A stretch of 57,458 bases of DNA from CALWPV01 sp045632125 (GCA_045632125.1 JAZQWC010000077.1:1-57458); one strand, 5' to 3'. Positions 1 through 8,684 are shown, counted from the stretch's first letter. The notes: a model not told the origin generated them from the sequence alone. Numbers and translations: made by a program.

Positions 1-396
1 TACCATACCAACTGCAGAACGGGAAGGAACATCACCGAATACTTCCATCAACAGATTGCTGGCGCCATTTGCTACAGCAGGCTGATCATAAAAGTCAGGA
101 TCGCTGGCAACAAATGCAAGAATTTTAACACAGCTCTTTACGTTATCCAGACCTACGTTGGCATCTACAACAGACAGTACATTCAGCATGCAGTTACGAG
201 CCCACTTCTGACCTTCTTCAATGGTCATTTCCTTACCCAGTTTACCTTTGCCGATCTCATCGCCGATGTTGCAGCCGCAACCGGAGATATAAACCAGCTT
301 ATCACCAAACTCTTTAGCCGGGGAATATACACCGCCTTTAGGAGGAGCAGGAGGAAGTACAATACCTTTTTCTTTTAATACATCATAAATACTCAT
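1..396 (-). CDS. RidA/YjgF-family protein (C-terminus cut by window edge)
   Basis: The minus strand is open from an ATG at 396 to the left edge, giving 132 residues that begin MSIYDVLKEKGIVLPPAPP. The run APPKGGVYSPAKEFGDKLV, the Gly-Cys-rich YISGCGC, and the late R(S)AVGM segment fit the YjgF/RidA-like endoribonuclease fold, which in most members deaminates reactive enamines or imines made by PLP enzymes. Members of about 150 residues are usual, so perhaps 15-20 residues are missing. An AGGAG site precedes the ATG. It lies 23 nt downstream of a PLP-dependent D-threonine aldolase/D-serine dehydratase-like gene. That neighbourhood suits a RidA clearing 2-aminoacrylate-type products, but this is an inference. 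Confidence 0.75.
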   Translation of the reverse strand, partial: MSIYDVLKEKGIVLPPAPPKGGVYSPAKEFGDKLVYISGCGCNIGDEIGKGKLGKEMTIEEGQKWARNCMLNVLSVVDANVGLDNVKSCVKILAFVASDPDFYDQPAVANGASNLLMEVFGDVPSRSAVGMV

Positions 397-419
397 TTTG
401 AAATTCTCCTTTATTTTTA

Positions 420-1538
420 TTAGAACAGCATGCCGCGACCGGCAACTTTTTCCTTACGCAGGGTTTCACCATCGTAAATATACACATTATTCTGCATATT
501 CACGGCAGTACATACATGAATGGGCATCAGTTCCAATACCTGACCCACCTGAAGATCCACCTTACCCTTAGTGCTCTTCACAATACCATGTTCCTCATTC
601 ATTCGACGCAGTTCCAAATCATCTCGACCTACGATCATAGCATAAGAATTATAGTAATACGGTGCCTGATCCAACATAATATCCATAGGGAAGGTCTTGG
701 TACCGCCATCCAGTACCGCATAGTCATCGGAAGGAACACTTACAACTGTAGCATAAATGCGAGCTGCAACCTGAGAAAGCTCAGCTGCCTTTTCTTTCCA
801 CAACATATAGTCGTTAAAGATATAAGTACCGGGACGAATTTCATCGACACCACCGCTCTTTGCTACAAACAAACCGGTAGGAGTAGAACCTCCACTCACT
901 TCCAGATTTTCATAACCAAGTTCACGCATTTCAGCTGCGATCTCACGCATCATTTCGCCCTCTTCCATGCCGGCTGCCTCATTATCCTCGGTGGGCTCTG
1001 CATTCAAAATCAGGCTCTTAAAGGTATAGATACCCGTCATGTTCAAGTTGGTCAGCTCACGAATTCGCTTTGCCAATGCTATACGGTTTTCCTTGCTAAC
1101 ACCGGTACGTCTGCAGCCAGTATCCACTTCCATACGAACCTCGACCACAATACCGGCTGCCTTAGCTGCCTCATTCAGGCCTTCAGCCTGGGGAATGCTG
1201 TCAACAGCCAGGATCAGTCTACGAACTCTTTGAGCCAGCGCCACAGCACGAGTCGTTTTCATTTTTCCCACCAGTGGGTAGGCAATGAAAATATCTTCAA
1301 TGCCGCTATCGGCCATTACTTCTGCCTCAGAAACCTTACAACTGCAAATACCACAGGCACCGGCTTCCAACTGAAGCTTAGCAAAATAAGGGATCTTGTG
1401 AGTCTTAATATGGGGTCGCAGAGCACAGCCACTTTCATAGGCTACAGCCTGCATACGTTCAATGTTTTGTTTTGCAATGCGTTCATCAATTACAACGCAA
1501 GGAGTTTCCAAAGTTTCAAGCAAATGCTGAGGTAACAT
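420..1538 (-). CDS. D-threonine aldolase / D-serine dehydratase-like PLP enzyme
   Basis: 372 residues with an alanine-racemase-type N-terminal barrel carrying RPHIKTHK, where the Lys is expected to form the PLP Schiff base. The C-terminal beta domain has HVCTAVN, the His-x-Cys metal site of the D-threonine aldolase/eukaryotic-type D-serine dehydratase family. These enzymes cleave or deaminate D-beta-hydroxy amino acids in the cytoplasm with PLP and a divalent metal. The start at 1538 is chosen because GGAGGA lies directly upstream; a longer reading would need a TTG at 1553 that overlaps that site. It is followed by the RidA-like gene, consistent with an enzyme releasing an enamine. The exact substrate cannot be read from the sequence. 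Confidence 0.8.
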   Translation of the reverse strand: MLPQHLLETLETPCVVIDERIAKQNIERMQAVAYESGCALRPHIKTHKIPYFAKLQLEAGACGICSCKVSEAEVMADSGIEDIFIAYPLVGKMKTTRAVALAQRVRRLILAVDSIPQAEGLNEAAKAAGIVVEVRMEVDTGCRRTGVSKENRIALAKRIRELTNLNMTGIYTFKSLILNAEPTEDNEAAGMEEGEMMREIAAEMRELGYENLEVSGGSTPTGLFVAKSGGVDEIRPGTYIFNDYMLWKEKAAELSQVAARIYATVVSVPSDDYAVLDGGTKTFPMDIMLDQAPYYYNSYAMIVGRDDLELRRMNEEHGIVKSTKGKVDLQVGQVLELMPIHVCTAVNMQNNVYIYDGETLRKEKVAGRGMLF

Positions 1539-1591
1539 AAGAACATCCTCCAATTGATAGATTAGCGCCGCTCTCGCGGCAAAAACTTGAC

Positions 1592-3025
1592 TTATTCGCC
1601 TTCACAACCATCCCAACAATAGGTACAAAGTTCACACTTAGGCAAGCCGATGGATTCCACAAGCATCTCTAAGCTGGGGAATTTTAAACTTGTAAAGTGC
1701 ATTTCTTTACGAATTTCTTCTACCATATTTGCATATTCCGGTGTAGAAGCATCGGTATACAAAGCAAAACGTTCTTCCGTAGGAATACCGCCCTCTAATT
1801 TAACAATCATACGGCGGCTGATCAGATCCATATCGGAGGTGGAACGAGAGAAATTCAAATATTTACAACCATGCATAATAGGCGGGCAGGCAGGACGTAC
1901 ATGTACTTCTTTGGCGCCGCTATCATACAAAAAGTCTACAGTTTCTCTTAACTGAGTTCCGCGTACAATGGAATCATCGATGAACAACAGTTTTTTATCT
2001 TTGATCAGCTCATGGATCGGAATTAACTTCATGTGTGCGATCAAATTTCGTACACTTTGACGGCTGGGGGTAAAACTACGAGCCCACGTAGGAGTGTATT
2101 TCATAAAAGCACGCTTAAAGGGAATACCGGACTCATTAGCATAACCAATAGCAGCTGCTAAACCGGAATCCGGAATACCACCTACGCTATCTAATTTCAA
2201 ATTCAGTTCTTTATCTTCCTTGTCAGCCTTTGCCAACATCGCACCACATTTATATCGGGAATCTTCTACATTAACACCCTCATAGGTTGCAGTGGGATAA
2301 CCATAGTAAGTCCACAGGAAGGAACATACCTGTTTCTTATGATAAGCCGGAATCTTTTCAACAATTCCCTCTTCATGGGAAATGAAAATAACCTCACCGG
2401 GTTTCAGTTCACGAATGGTATGATAACCAAGATTCAAATAAGCATGAGACTCAAAGGAAGCAGCCAAACTGCCATCCTCTTTTTCACCAATGATGATAGG
2501 GGTACGGCCCACCAGATCACGACCACAATAAATACCCTTCTTAGTTGCCACGAGTACACTCATGGAACCATCAATCTTAGTTTGAGCATAACGAATACCC
2601 GCAGACAAAGAGGGCTTCTGATTGATCAATGTTGCCACAACTTCGGTGGGATTGATTTCGTTATCGTTCATTTCCAAGAAATGAGCCCCTACCTCCATCA
2701 GTTCGTTCACTAACTCTTTCAGGTTATTGATTCGACCCACTGTGGTAATAGCAAACTGGCCATGTCTTGAACGTACGATCAAAGGCTGCGGTTCTCCATC
2801 ACTGATACAACCGATACCCACATGACCCACCATACGACTCACTGCATTTTCAAATTTTGTACGAAACTGTACATTTTCAATTTTATGGATAGAACGGTCA
2901 AAACCCTTATCGGTATATACCGTCATACCACCGTTTTTGGTACCCAAATGTGAATGATAATCGATACCAAAGTATAAATCTGCTGCGCAATTTTCTTTCG
3001 AAACAACACCAAAAAAACCGCCCAT
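1592..3025 (-). CDS. PurF-like amidophosphoribosyltransferase paralogue with degenerate glutaminase site
   Basis: 477 residues from the ATG at 3025, which follows an ACGGAGG site; the frame stays open 23 codons further but without a ribosome site. The N-terminal Ntn/GATase-II domain aligns with PurF, but the key residues are gone. The start reads MGGFFGV where PurF matures to CGVFGI, so Cys1 is Gly. HRGQ is HLGT, GHVRYAT is GHVGIGC, AHNGN is TTVGR, and the Asp of SDTEV is Pro. The phosphoribosyltransferase half looks intact: IPDSGLAAAIGYA, FTPSRQSVRN and the PRPP loop FIDDSIVRGTQ. A C-terminal CELCTYC motif resembles PurF iron-sulfur ligands. It follows purE. It may use ammonia, depend on a partner, or be regulatory. 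Calling it plain purF would overstate what is seen. Confidence 0.85.
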   Translation of the reverse strand: MGGFFGVVSKENCAADLYFGIDYHSHLGTKNGGMTVYTDKGFDRSIHKIENVQFRTKFENAVSRMVGHVGIGCISDGEPQPLIVRSRHGQFAITTVGRINNLKELVNELMEVGAHFLEMNDNEINPTEVVATLINQKPSLSAGIRYAQTKIDGSMSVLVATKKGIYCGRDLVGRTPIIIGEKEDGSLAASFESHAYLNLGYHTIRELKPGEVIFISHEEGIVEKIPAYHKKQVCSFLWTYYGYPTATYEGVNVEDSRYKCGAMLAKADKEDKELNLKLDSVGGIPDSGLAAAIGYANESGIPFKRAFMKYTPTWARSFTPSRQSVRNLIAHMKLIPIHELIKDKKLLFIDDSIVRGTQLRETVDFLYDSGAKEVHVRPACPPIMHGCKYLNFSRSTSDMDLISRRMIVKLEGGIPTEERFALYTDASTPEYANMVEEIRKEMHFTSLKFPSLEMLVESIGLPKCELCTYCWDGCEGE

Positions 3026-3095
3026 TGTAAAAAAACCTCCGTTTGTTAAAAAGAATTCTAAGGAATTCTTTTCTCGAACGAAATCTAATTTCAAA
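3026..3095 (-). repeat. Two back-to-back hairpins between purE and the purF-like gene
   Basis: Read on the minus strand, the purE stop codon lies inside an inverted repeat (AACGAGATCTAATTT with AAATTAGATTTCGTT). It is followed at once by AAAAGAATTC-CTTA-GAATTCTTTT and then by the ribosome site of the purF-like gene. Neither hairpin has a proper U-tract, so an mRNA-processing or stability role is as likely as termination. Confidence 0.6.
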
Positions 3096-3593
3096 TTAGA
3101 TCTCGTTTGCCATCTGCTGCATCTTCTGGTCTTTTAAAACCACTTCTTCTTCCATTTTTTTCTTGCCTTCCTCCAGCTTAGCTGCCAAAGTCTCATCGGA
3201 CAGTGCCAGCATTTGAGCAGCCAGATGAGCAGCATTACCTGCACCGTTTACAGCAACAGTAGCAACCGGAATACCAGTAGGCATTTGAACAGTAGCCAAC
3301 AGAGCATCCATACCACCCAAACCTGCAGACTGGATCGGAATACCGATTACCGGAATGGTAGTATGAGCAGCCAGAACACCTGCCAAATGAGCAGCCATAC
3401 CGGCAGCCGCAATGATTACACCAAAGCCATTAGCTTTTGCATTGGCAGCAAACTCACTGGCCTGAACAGGAGTACGATGTGCGCTCATTACATGAACTTC
3501 ACAGGGAATCTCATAAGATTTCAATACCTTAACAGCTTTCTGAACTACGCCCCAATCGCTGTCACTACCCATAATAACGGCTACTTTTTTCAT
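3096..3593 (-). CDS. purE: N5-carboxyaminoimidazole ribonucleotide mutase PurE (class I)
   Basis: 165 residues, the usual length. The N-terminal GSDSDWGVV phosphate-binding loop, SAHRTP with the catalytic His, and the glycine-rich AAAGMAAHLAGV segment are all present. The class I enzyme moves the carboxyl group of N5-CAIR to C4 to make CAIR in de novo purine synthesis and works as an octamer. It is first in a minus-strand unit with the PurF-like gene. No purK or other pur gene is in this window, so the rest of the pathway must lie elsewhere. The ATG is preceded by a purine-rich AGGAG site. Confidence 0.95.
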   Translation of the reverse strand: MKKVAVIMGSDSDWGVVQKAVKVLKSYEIPCEVHVMSAHRTPVQASEFAANAKANGFGVIIAAAGMAAHLAGVLAAHTTIPVIGIPIQSAGLGGMDALLATVQMPTGIPVATVAVNGAGNAAHLAAQMLALSDETLAAKLEEGKKKMEEEVVLKDQKMQQMANEI

Positions 3594-3654
3594 AACTTAT
3601 TTTCTCCTTTTATTCAAATCGATTTATCAATTCTTCTCATCAAATCATTCTAAA

Positions 3655-3698
3655 AAACATTGAATCGTCTGTTCGCATAGCGCAAAACAGACGATTCA
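3655..3698 (-). terminator. Rho-independent terminator after the metK-nitroreductase unit
   Basis: The arms TGAATCGTCTGTT (3661-3673) and AACAGACGATTCA (3686-3698) form a 13-bp stem whose loop itself contains CGC-ATA-GCG. On the minus strand it is followed by TGTTTTTTAG. It separates the nitroreductase stop from purE. Confidence 0.75.
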
Positions 3699-3705
3699 TA
3701 TCGCC

Positions 3706-4323
3706 TTATTCAAAGTCTTCCGGATTTGCCTGAGCCTCTACATCTTCAAAGTTCGGCTCCACAGGAACGATCACATCACACATGCGGCGTTTCGGCACAT
3801 GCAGACGACGCTCCTCATCCAAATAGTATTTATGAGAATCTTCCATTTCTTCCCATACCGGATCTTCCAACGGATAACCCAGTGCAACTACAGTATGGAT
3901 CTTGCAATTTTCGGGAACGCCCAAAAGTTTTCTCATTTTTTTACGGTTTACAGAACCGATCCAGCAGCTTCCCAATCCCTTTTCAACAGCAGTCAACAAA
4001 ATGTTTTGCACGGCTGCACCGGCATCGTTATCATTGCCTGCCTTCTTGATGTCCTCATTTACAAGTACAACAATATAAGCCATGGGGCGGAATCCCGGCT
4101 TTGGAGCATAATCTTCCAAATAACCTGCCCACAGCGTACAATCAAATACCGGATCCAATAACTGTTTCTGATGCACGATCATATACTGCAGGGGCTGAAT
4201 ATTCGCAGCAGCAGGAGCCATGCGCGCAGCCTGCACCAATTCATACAGCACTTCCTTATCCACCGGCTGGGGTGAAAAACGACGAATACTTCTTCTCTTA
4301 AAAATAGCTTCAGTTACGTTCAT
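3706..4323 (-). CDS. Nitroreductase-family flavoprotein
   Basis: 205 residues. The start FKRRSIRRFSPQPV is the classic FMN-phosphate-binding beginning of nitroreductases. ARMAPAAANIQP and GLGSCWIGSV in the middle and late parts match the second half of the fold, and ALGYP follows. These dimeric FMN proteins reduce quinones, nitro compounds or flavins with NAD(P)H, and the substrate cannot be predicted here. A C-terminal extension of about 35 residues rich in acidic residues (NFEDVEAQANPEDFE) goes beyond the core. The gene lies 22 nt downstream of metK and is likely cotranscribed with it. Confidence 0.85.
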   Translation of the reverse strand: MNVTEAIFKRRSIRRFSPQPVDKEVLYELVQAARMAPAAANIQPLQYMIVHQKQLLDPVFDCTLWAGYLEDYAPKPGFRPMAYIVVLVNEDIKKAGNDNDAGAAVQNILLTAVEKGLGSCWIGSVNRKKMRKLLGVPENCKIHTVVALGYPLEDPVWEEMEDSHKYYLDEERRLHVPKRRMCDVIVPVEPNFEDVEAQANPEDFE

Positions 4324-4345
4324 GATTCCTCCTGATTTTTTTGAA

Positions 4346-5533
4346 TTAAATATTAAAATATGCTTTCAGAGCTTCAACTTTGTCGGTATCTTCCCAACGT
4401 ACACCCAGATCCTCACGACCCATATGACCATAAGCAGCCAGCTGTCTGTAGATGGGCTTTCTCAGTTCTAGGTTCTTAATAATAGAAGCAGGACGCAGAT
4501 CAAAGATCTGATCCACAGCAGCAGCGATCTCATTGTCGCTGAATTTGCCGGTACCAAAAGTATCTACCATTACAGACACAGGCTTAGATACACCGATCGC
4601 ATAAGCGATCTGAAGTTCACACTTCTTAGCCAGGCCAGCAGCTACAATATTCTTAGCTACATAACGAGCAGCATAAGCAGCACTACGGTCTACCTTTGTC
4701 GGATCCTTACCGGAGAAAGCGCCGCCACCATGACGAGCACAACCACCGTAAGTATCTACAATGATTTTACGGCCGGTCAAACCGGTATCACCCTGAGGAC
4801 CACCCACTACAAAACGGCCGGTGGGATTAATATAGAATTTAGTATCCTCATCGATCATATCCTGAGGCAAAATATACATAATAACATGCTCCAGAATATC
4901 TTTGCGCAGCTGCTCGGTGGTCACCTCTTCGCTGTGCTGAGAAGAAATAACAACGGTATCAATTCTCTTAGGCTGATCGTTTTCAAACTCAACGGTAACC
5001 TGAGATTTTCCATCAGGACGCAGGTAGGGCAGAAGACCGCTCTTTCTTACTTCGGTCAAACGCTTTGCAAGCTTATGAGCCAAGGATGCAGTCAAAGGCA
5101 TCAGCTCAGGAGTTTCGTCGCAAGCATAACCAAACATCATACCCTGGTCGCCGGCACCAAACAGATCAGCTTCATTTTCAGAACCGGACTTGTTTTCTAC
5201 CGAATGGTCTACACCCAGAGCAATGTCAGCAGACTGCTCATCAATAGCGCTCAGTACAGAGCAGGTATTACAGTCAAAACCATATTCTGCATTATCGTAT
5301 CCAATTTCCTTGATTACATTACGAGCAACCTTCGGAAAATCAACATAACAATTGGTAGTAATCTCACCCATGATCATAACCATGCCAGTGGTGGCAGTGG
5401 TCTCACAGGCCACACGGCCCATGGGGTCCTGAGACATGATCTCGTCCAAAATGGCATCGGAGATCTGGTCACAAATCTTATCCGGATGTCCTTCAGTCAC
5501 GGATTCAGATGTAAAAAAATGACGATTGATCAT
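4346..5533 (-). CDS. metK: S-adenosylmethionine synthase MetK
   Basis: 395 residues, full family length. It opens with FTSESVTEGHPDKICDQISD, the ATP-binding signature. GAGDQGMMFGYA, the methionine-adenosyltransferase hexapeptide region, and GGGAFSGKDPTKVDRS, the P-loop-like signature 2, are both intact. It makes SAM from methionine and ATP with Mg2+ and K+. The start follows an AAAGGG site. A consensus promoter lies about 50 nt upstream, leaving too short a leader for a SAM riboswitch. Having metK next to the recF operon, where gyrB is common in relatives, is a modest rearrangement. Confidence 0.97.
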   Translation of the reverse strand: MINRHFFTSESVTEGHPDKICDQISDAILDEIMSQDPMGRVACETTATTGMVMIMGEITTNCYVDFPKVARNVIKEIGYDNAEYGFDCNTCSVLSAIDEQSADIALGVDHSVENKSGSENEADLFGAGDQGMMFGYACDETPELMPLTASLAHKLAKRLTEVRKSGLLPYLRPDGKSQVTVEFENDQPKRIDTVVISSQHSEEVTTEQLRKDILEHVIMYILPQDMIDEDTKFYINPTGRFVVGGPQGDTGLTGRKIIVDTYGGCARHGGGAFSGKDPTKVDRSAAYAARYVAKNIVAAGLAKKCELQIAYAIGVSKPVSVMVDTFGTGKFSDNEIAAAVDQIFDLRPASIIKNLELRKPIYRQLAAYGHMGREDLGVRWEDTDKVEALKAYFNI

Positions 5534-5584
5534 CTTAAAACCCTTTCTTTATACGTAAAATTTAATTTTTCCTTTAACCATATA

Positions 5585-5613
5585 ACTATAAGTCATGAAC
5601 CGCCCAAAGTCAA
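5585..5613 (-). promoter_or_regulatory. Promoter of metK
   Basis: On the minus strand, TTGACT (5613-5608) and TATAGT (5590-5585) have a 17-nt spacer. The -35 box almost touches the yfbR stop codon. Confidence 0.7.
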
Positions 5614-5615
5614 CC

Positions 5616-6194
5616 TTATTTTTCATTTAATTCATCTAAAGTTACTTCAAAACCGGGCATAAATTCCTTTAAAAAATCCTCCACACAAGGCATATTCATC
5701 TCGTGTAGTTTTTTCAGCACAGTATCCTTTGCTTTTGCAAATTCAATGTTGCCTGTTTTCAGTTCTTCAATACATTTAGCATACGCAGCCAGCGTATCCG
5801 CCGCCTTCACAATTTTGATTTCATATGCATCCTGCGGCTGAATTAAGTTTCGATATTCTTCCTGAAACTCTTCCGGCAGCATCGAGATCATTGTCTCCTC
5901 CGCCACCTTTTCCACATCTTTATAGGCCTGTGTAATCTGCGGATTATAATACTTAATTGGTGTCACCAAATCTCCGGTAATCACCTCACCGGTTTCATGA
6001 TACACCGCAATTGCCATCACCTTTTGCGGATCCAGCTTGCCGCCATAGCGTTTATTTTCAATCAGAGCCAAACAATGGGCAAACATCGCCACCTGAAGAC
6101 TATGTTCCTGCACATTCTCTTCCCGATTACTGCGCATCAGGCCCCACCGCTTAATATATTTCATACGGCTGATATACGCCAAAAAGTTACTCAT
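5616..6194 (-). CDS. yfbR: YfbR-like HD-domain 5'-deoxynucleotidase
   Basis: 192 residues closely matching YfbR: ISRMKYIKRWGLMR at the N-terminus, NVQEHSLQVAMFAH with the first metal His, GEVITGDLVTPIKY, and the late KAADTLAAY carrying the last metal-binding Asp. YfbR removes the 5'-phosphate from deoxynucleoside monophosphates in nucleotide turnover. One oddity is the second motif, which reads YHETGEV where the usual reading is YHDASEV, so the name-giving HD Asp is Glu. The start ATG overlaps the recF stop (ATGA-type), so it is translationally coupled as the last gene of dnaN-yaaA-recF-yfbR. Confidence 0.85.
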   Translation of the reverse strand: MSNFLAYISRMKYIKRWGLMRSNREENVQEHSLQVAMFAHCLALIENKRYGGKLDPQKVMAIAVYHETGEVITGDLVTPIKYYNPQITQAYKDVEKVAEETMISMLPEEFQEEYRNLIQPQDAYEIKIVKAADTLAAYAKCIEELKTGNIEFAKAKDTVLKKLHEMNMPCVEDFLKEFMPGFEVTLDELNEK

Positions 6195-7270
6195 TGCATG
6201 ATCCTCCCTTTTTGGATCTGATACATCTTGCCTGCAGGCAGCCTGCGAATACTATCTTCAATACCTGTACAGGTAATAATAGTCTGATTTTCCTGAATGT
6301 ACCGAGCCAAATGCAACTGCCGATCCTGATCCAGTTCACTCATCACATCATCCAGCAATAAAACCGGACTATGACCAATTTCTTCCTTCATCATTTCCAG
6401 TTCTGCCAGCTTCATCGACAGCGCTGTGGTGCGCTGCTGTCCCTGAGAGCCATACACGCGCACATCCGCCCCATCAATATATAAAGCCAGATCATCGTGA
6501 TGAGGCCCCGCCGAGGTACTGCCATACCGTTGATCCCTTGCAAAATCTTTTTCCAGCTGTCGCTGGAAAACACTCTCATCCATTGCTATGGCGTTCTCAT
6601 ACAAGATTTTTAAAGACTCTTCTCCATGGGTTATACTGCTATGAATGACGGAAGTATGTTTTTGCAGTCGATTCACAAATTCTGCCCTGCGGCGCATTAC
6701 TTTTACACCATAATGCACCAGCTGCAGATCCCAGGCAAATATAGTCTCCTTTTTTTCCGGCGCCCGGCTGATCTCTTTCAGCAATTGGTTTCGCTGACGC
6801 AGCACTTTACAGTATTGCTGCAGATCATGCAGGTAAACCGGATCTACTTGACAGATCTCCATGTCCATAAATTTTCGCCGTTTTGCCGGACCACTTTTGA
6901 TCAACGAAAGATCTTCCGGTGAAAATACCACTACATGAAAACATCCAAAGAGTTCATTGATTTTTTTAGCAGGATATCCGTTAATAGCCACCGACTTACG
7001 TCCATTTTTACGCAGGTGGATCTCGATCTGATCTTCCTTATATTTGTCATACCAGATTTTGATCATGGCTTCATCTTGATCATATCGAATACATTCTTTA
7101 TCATAGGATGTACGATGTGACCTTCCTGTGGCACAGTAATATACTGCTTCTAACAAATTTGTTTTTCCCTGAGCGTTTTTTCCGTAGATAATATTAATAT
7201 TAGGCGAAAGTTCCACATCCAGATCTTCGTAACAGCGAAAATTTTTTAATCGTAAGCGTTTTACATACAT
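6191..7270 (-). CDS. recF: DNA replication/repair protein RecF
   Basis: 359 residues. The Walker A GKNAQGKT is at residues 30-37, and the ABC-type signature region SQGQQRTTALS and the Walker B VLLLDDVMSELD come late, as in SMC-like RecF. It helps load RecA at gapped DNA and stalled forks. It lies 40 nt downstream of yaaA and overlaps yfbR by 4 nt, within the replication operon. The ATG start gives the MYVKRLRLKNFRCYE opening expected for the family. Confidence 0.97.
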   Translation of the reverse strand: MYVKRLRLKNFRCYEDLDVELSPNINIIYGKNAQGKTNLLEAVYYCATGRSHRTSYDKECIRYDQDEAMIKIWYDKYKEDQIEIHLRKNGRKSVAINGYPAKKINELFGCFHVVVFSPEDLSLIKSGPAKRRKFMDMEICQVDPVYLHDLQQYCKVLRQRNQLLKEISRAPEKKETIFAWDLQLVHYGVKVMRRRAEFVNRLQKHTSVIHSSITHGEESLKILYENAIAMDESVFQRQLEKDFARDQRYGSTSAGPHHDDLALYIDGADVRVYGSQGQQRTTALSMKLAELEMMKEEIGHSPVLLLDDVMSELDQDRQLHLARYIQENQTIITCTGIEDSIRRLPAGKMYQIQKGRIMQ

Positions 7271-7310
7271 ATTGTAAGATTATTTTTCACTCGCTCTTAT
7301 TTTATAACGA

Positions 7311-7526
7311 TTATTCCTCGCACTGAACCATCAAAACCTGACCACTAACTTCTACCTTATCGCCGGTTCTGATTTTTTTACGAATGGCATCTGCTACCGC
7401 ACCATTTACATATACCATACCATGCTCGATCAACTGACGTGCTTCTCCACCGGTGGCAACCACATTTTCTAATTTCAACAGCTGATTCAACTGAATGTAC
7501 TCGCCTTTCACTTTACAGATCTTCAT
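7311..7526 (-). CDS. yaaA: S4-domain RNA-binding protein YaaA
   Basis: 71 residues forming a single S4-like RNA-binding domain: LNQLLKLENVVATGGEARQLI, VYVNGAVADAIRKKIRTGDKV. It is the small gene usually found between dnaN and recF in Bacillota and appears to act in ribosome assembly. It sits 22 nt after dnaN. Length and position are both typical. Confidence 0.93.
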   Translation of the reverse strand: MKICKVKGEYIQLNQLLKLENVVATGGEARQLIEHGMVYVNGAVADAIRKKIRTGDKVEVSGQVLMVQCEE

Positions 7527-7548
7527 AAAATTTACCTCTTATCTAAAA

Positions 7549-8655
7549 TTAAGAATGCAGACGAATCGGCAGAATAAAGTATTTATAATCTTCCGATTCA
7601 GTAGACTGAATAATACAAGGAGTCAAAGAAGAAGAATACAAAATACAAACCACTTCCTCTTCAATTGCTTTCAATGCCTCTAAATAATAACGAGGATTAA
7701 ATGCGATCGTAAGTCCTTCACCTTCCAGATTCAATGCGATCTCTTCATAAGCACTACCGTTTTCAGCGTTAGAAGTGATCACCATTTTTTCATCCTCGAT
7801 TTGGAAACGAATGGGACTATTTTTGCTCTCACGACTAATCAAAGCAGCACGGTCAACGCTATCCAAAAGTTCTTTCTTATTAATGACAACTTTCGATTTG
7901 AAATCCATATTTAAATTACGCTGATACTGCAGGAATTCACCCTCTAAAAGTCTTGTCAGCACGGTGGTTTCATTCATCTGGAAAATAACATGCTTACCGG
8001 TGAAGTTTACAGTCATTAAGGAATCTTCTTCATTTTCCAAAATCTTATTAATTTCATTTAAAGCTTTTCCGGGAACGGTTACTTTAAAATCTTCAGGGCA
8101 ATTTACCTGGGTTCTCTGCATGGAAATACGGAAACCATCTACTGCTACCAAATACAGATATCCATCGCGAATATCCATCAGTTCACCGGTTAAGATCGGA
8201 CGACCGCTATCTTCAGGTGCGATGGAAAAAATGGTTTTGTGGATCATATCTTTGAAGGTACCCTGGGACAGAACAATTTGCTGCTTCGTTTGTACTTCCG
8301 GCAATCTGGGGAATTCATCTCCATTCTGACCTGCCAAATTAAATTTAGAACGAGCACATTCAATAGTAATGTTATAATTGTCGTCGGATTCGATTTTTAC
8401 ATCTTCATCGGGAAGACGACGAATGATTTCAGAAAACATACGAGCATTAACAGCGATGCAGCCTTCTTTTTTAACAACAGCTTCGATGTTGGTCTGGATG
8501 CCCATATCCATATCATTTCCTAATAATGTTAATTGACCGCCTTCTGCATCAAGAAGAATACATTCCAGAATGGGCATTGAGGTTTTAGCAGAGACAGCTT
8601 TAGAAACAGTACTTACACTTTTAAGAAGGTCGTTGCGATTGCAAATGGTTAACAT
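7549..8655 (-). CDS. dnaN: DNA polymerase III sliding clamp, beta subunit DnaN
   Basis: 368 residues, the normal clamp length of three topologically similar domains. Family runs seen include AKTSMPILECILLDA, the domain 2 opening DMIHKTIFSIAPEDSGRPILTG, and the C-terminal YKYFILPIRL. It forms the dimeric ring that tethers polymerase to DNA. The ATG at 8655 follows AAAGGAG. It is the first gene of the dnaN-yaaA-recF-yfbR operon. The unwinding region and DnaA-trio-like element of oriC lie immediately upstream, so its transcription start must be close to or inside oriC. Confidence 0.97.
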   Translation of the reverse strand: MLTICNRNDLLKSVSTVSKAVSAKTSMPILECILLDAEGGQLTLLGNDMDMGIQTNIEAVVKKEGCIAVNARMFSEIIRRLPDEDVKIESDDNYNITIECARSKFNLAGQNGDEFPRLPEVQTKQQIVLSQGTFKDMIHKTIFSIAPEDSGRPILTGELMDIRDGYLYLVAVDGFRISMQRTQVNCPEDFKVTVPGKALNEINKILENEEDSLMTVNFTGKHVIFQMNETTVLTRLLEGEFLQYQRNLNMDFKSKVVINKKELLDSVDRAALISRESKNSPIRFQIEDEKMVITSNAENGSAYEEIALNLEGEGLTIAFNPRYYLEALKAIEEEVVCILYSSSLTPCIIQSTESEDYKYFILPIRLHS

Positions 8656-8684
8656 GAGGATCTCCTTTCGAGGATTGGTTGGAT

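Noticed and set aside
516..1535. A 339-codon plus-strand frame opposite the D-threonine aldolase-like gene
   Set aside because: No domain. The minus-strand protein has clear PLP and metal motifs and a ribosome site.
5534..5615. Possible SAM riboswitch before metK
   Set aside because: The -10 box is only about 50 nt from the ATG, too short for any SAM riboswitch plus expression platform, and no such fold is visible.
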